A stretch of DNA of 6,866 nt from NCBI GenBank assembly GCA_012799115.1, contig JAAZLY010000235.1, forward strand, positions 1 through 6,866. The letters are read 5' to 3'. A program made the position numbers and the translations under genes. The stretch comes from Bacillota bacterium. Its GTDB lineage: Bacteria > Bacillota > Limnochordia > Darwinibacteriales > Darwinibacteriaceae. The notes beneath the pieces are model-generated. The model had not been told where the DNA came from. It saw only the letters and a program-made list of their open reading frames with translations, and ran no database searches. Below are positions 5,759 to 6,866 of this stretch, one piece after another; within the stretch, counting starts at the first letter, position 1; each line of letters starts with the position of its first letter.

Positions 5759-6517
5759 ATGTTTGATTTACATGGCCGAGTGGCAGTCGTTACGGGGGCG
5801 TCGTCAGGTTTAGGTAGGCAAATGGCCCTGGGTTTTGCAAGGCAAGGGGCAGATCTAGTGATACTAGCCAGGAGAATTGAGAGGCTAGAGACTGTAGCGG
5901 AGGAAATCAGGGCTCTTGGCGTTAAGTGTCTACCGATTCAGTGCGATGTCACGGATACAGAGGCAGTAACCAAGGCGGCGGAAGAAGCAATCAAGTTTTA
6001 TGGCAAAATTGATATCCTGGTCAACAATGCAGGCGCCTCGAGGAATGCTGGAGTGCTTGAAATGACCGACGAGGACTGGGATTTCACCATGCAGGCAGAC
6101 CTAACCAGCGTGTTTAAGGTGACCCGAGCATTCGCAAAATATATGGTAGAGAAACGCTATGGGAGAATCATCAACATTGCTTCCATTTATGGACAGGTGG
6201 GTAATACGGCGATGGATACGGTTGCCTACCACTCTTCAAAGGGTGGCGTTATCAACTTCACCAGAGCTGTGGCAGCCGAGTTGGCCAAGTACAATATCAC
6301 CTGTAACACAATTAGTCCTGGGTACTTTGAAACAGAATTAACCGTTGATACACTGAACACAGAATCCTTCAAGAAGTTCATGGAAGTCTCGGTTCCCCTC
6401 CGCCGCTACGGTCGAGAAGGGGAATTGAATCCTGCCGCTGTATTCCTTGCAAGCGATGAGGCTTCCTATATTACTGGGCAGAACATTAAGGTAGACGGCG
6501 GATACACGTCAGTCTAG
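5759..6517 (+). CDS. Short-chain dehydrogenase/reductase (SDR), substrate unknown
   Basis: This is a 252-residue classical SDR of normal length, a cytoplasmic NAD(P)-dependent oxidoreductase. The cofactor motif is TGASSGLG (12-19). A37-R38-R39 after the second strand suggests NADP(H) preference, and D63 in the CDVTD segment fits adenine binding. NNAG is at 89-92. The catalytic residues are S142, Y157 and K161 (YHSSK). The fourth classical residue, usually Asn in a VNL motif, is D114 here (QADLTSVF). The C-terminus SYITGQNIKVDGGYT is typical of the family. Relatives with this pattern are often labelled gluconate 5-dehydrogenase or 3-oxoacyl-ACP reductase; neither label can be trusted from sequence alone. 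AGGAGG at 5746-5751 sits 7 nt before the ATG. The gene has its own promoter and terminator and so appears to be transcribed alone. Confidence 0.93.
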   Translation: MFDLHGRVAVVTGASSGLGRQMALGFARQGADLVILARRIERLETVAEEIRALGVKCLPIQCDVTDTEAVTKAAEEAIKFYGKIDILVNNAGASRNAGVLEMTDEDWDFTMQADLTSVFKVTRAFAKYMVEKRYGRIINIASIYGQVGNTAMDTVAYHSSKGGVINFTRAVAAELAKYNITCNTISPGYFETELTVDTLNTESFKKFMEVSVPLRRYGREGELNPAAVFLASDEASYITGQNIKVDGGYTSV

Positions 6518-6530
6518 TGATCTCTTCGGG

Positions 6531-6557
6531 GCAACTGCATGGCGGTTGCTCTTTTTC
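6531..6557 (+). terminator. Intrinsic terminator after the SDR gene
   Basis: GCAACTGC (6531-6538) pairs with GCGGTTGC (6542-6549) through 8 bp including one G-U, with a 3-nt ATG loop, followed by TCTTTTTC. It begins 13 nt after the SDR stop codon and closes a single-gene transcription unit. Confidence 0.88.
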
Positions 6558-6560
6558 TTC

Positions 6561-6687
6561 GCCCAATCCTGTGACCATCGTACTTGGATGGTCGTGAAGG
6601 AGGTGATGTAGAAAGGAGTTCTTGTTCTAAAGCAGAACCTAGTCTGCATGAGATCATGTTCAGGCTAAGTGTTAGCGACGACTAGCC
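6561..6687 (+). other. Intergenic stretch with small dyads and two anti-16S-tail matches
   Basis: No gene is seen here. A hairpin GACCATC (6573-6579) / GATGGTC (6587-6593) with a 7-nt loop is followed by AAGGAGGTGAT (6597-6607) and then TAGAAAGGAG (6609-6618). Both of these match the complement of the conserved Bacillota 16S rRNA 3' tail, yet neither is followed by an open frame: the nearest starts read ATG-TAG and TTG-TTC-TAA. Further dyads are GCAGA/TCTGC (6632-6647) and the 12-bp palindrome CATGA-GA-TCATG (6647-6658). No clear promoter for the downstream gene is recognised. Confidence 0.4.
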
Positions 6688-6705
6688 AGGAGAGGAAGAC
6701 TTGAA

Positions 6706-6866
6706 ATGAATGTAAGAAAAGTGGCTGTGAATGGTATCGAGATCGCGATTATAAATAGCGATGAGGTCTGCATTTCGGATGTACAGAGTGCCTTGGACTT
6801 CATGATGACTGTGAACTACGAAACAGGCAGTCATCGTATTGCAGTCGCCAAAGAGGCGTTCGTTGA
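6706..6866 (+). CDS. DUF4180 domain protein, N-terminal part (cut by window edge)
   Basis: The frame from the ATG at 6706 stays open to the window end and gives 53 codons. The protein begins MNVRKVAVNGIEIAIINSDE and continues with VCISDVQSALDFMMTVNYET and SHRIAVAKEAFV. The pattern of a short beta hairpin, an xAxINSDE strand end, the DVQSALDFxxTVxYET helix and an RIxxxKEA segment is that of DUF4180 proteins, usually about 115-120 residues and of unknown function. A good ribosome binding site, AGGAGAGG (6688-6695), precedes the ATG by 10 nt; the TTG at 6701 is excluded because it runs into a stop after two codons. The gene lies behind the SDR terminator and so should have its own promoter, which I could not identify. 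Confidence 0.8.
   Translation, partial: MNVRKVAVNGIEIAIINSDEVCISDVQSALDFMMTVNYETGSHRIAVAKEAFV

Noticed and set aside
6648..6685. Tiny open frames (6 and 9 codons) before the DUF4180 gene as leader peptides
   Set aside because: Neither start has a ribosome binding site at a usable distance and the peptides show no regulatory codon pattern.

Overview
The window looks like ordinary chromosomal DNA from a member of the Bacillota (Firmicutes), probably an anaerobic Clostridia- or Limnochordia-like lineage. The evidence is the gene order ruvX - DUF1292 - mltG - U32, which mirrors the Bacillus subtilis yrrK-yrzB-yrrL-...-yrrO block, strong AGGAGG-type ribosome binding sites, and an aldo/keto reductase carrying two [4Fe-4S] clusters. 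No finer taxonomy can be given from the sequence. All genes lie on the + strand. I see no transposase, phage gene, CRISPR array, tRNA or rRNA gene.

Region 1 (1-4117) is a tightly packed likely operon: the last codons of a DegV-family gene, a ferredoxin-fused aldo/keto reductase, ruvX (Holliday junction resolvase / rRNA processing family), a very acidic DUF1292 protein, mltG (endolytic murein transglycosylase) and a U32-family protein of the TrhP/YrrO type (tRNA hydroxylation). Gaps are 12 to 39 nt and each gene has its own ribosome binding site. A strong intrinsic terminator with a perfect 14-bp stem closes the block. A second, terminator-like hairpin lies inside the first 20 codons of mltG.

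Region 2 (4118-5497) is rlmD, a TRAM-domain, Fe-S, SAM-dependent 23S rRNA uracil-5-methyltransferase. It starts 15 nt after the terminator T-run, so there is no room for its own promoter downstream of that terminator.

Region 3 (5498-6557) is a self-contained unit: an intergenic stretch with an extended -10 promoter bracketed by an 8-bp inverted repeat, a short-chain dehydrogenase/reductase gene, and an intrinsic terminator.

Region 4 (6558-6866) holds a short intergenic stretch with two adjacent segments complementary to the 16S rRNA 3' tail and several small dyads, then the first 53 codons of a DUF4180 gene cut by the window edge.

Functionally, the block mixes housekeeping jobs: RNA modification (U32, RlmD, possibly RuvX) and cell-wall chain termination (MltG). 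I found no convincing undescribed multi-gene system. The most useful leads are regulatory: the hairpin inside mltG, the terminator directly upstream of rlmD, the bracketed SDR promoter and the paired anti-16S-tail matches.
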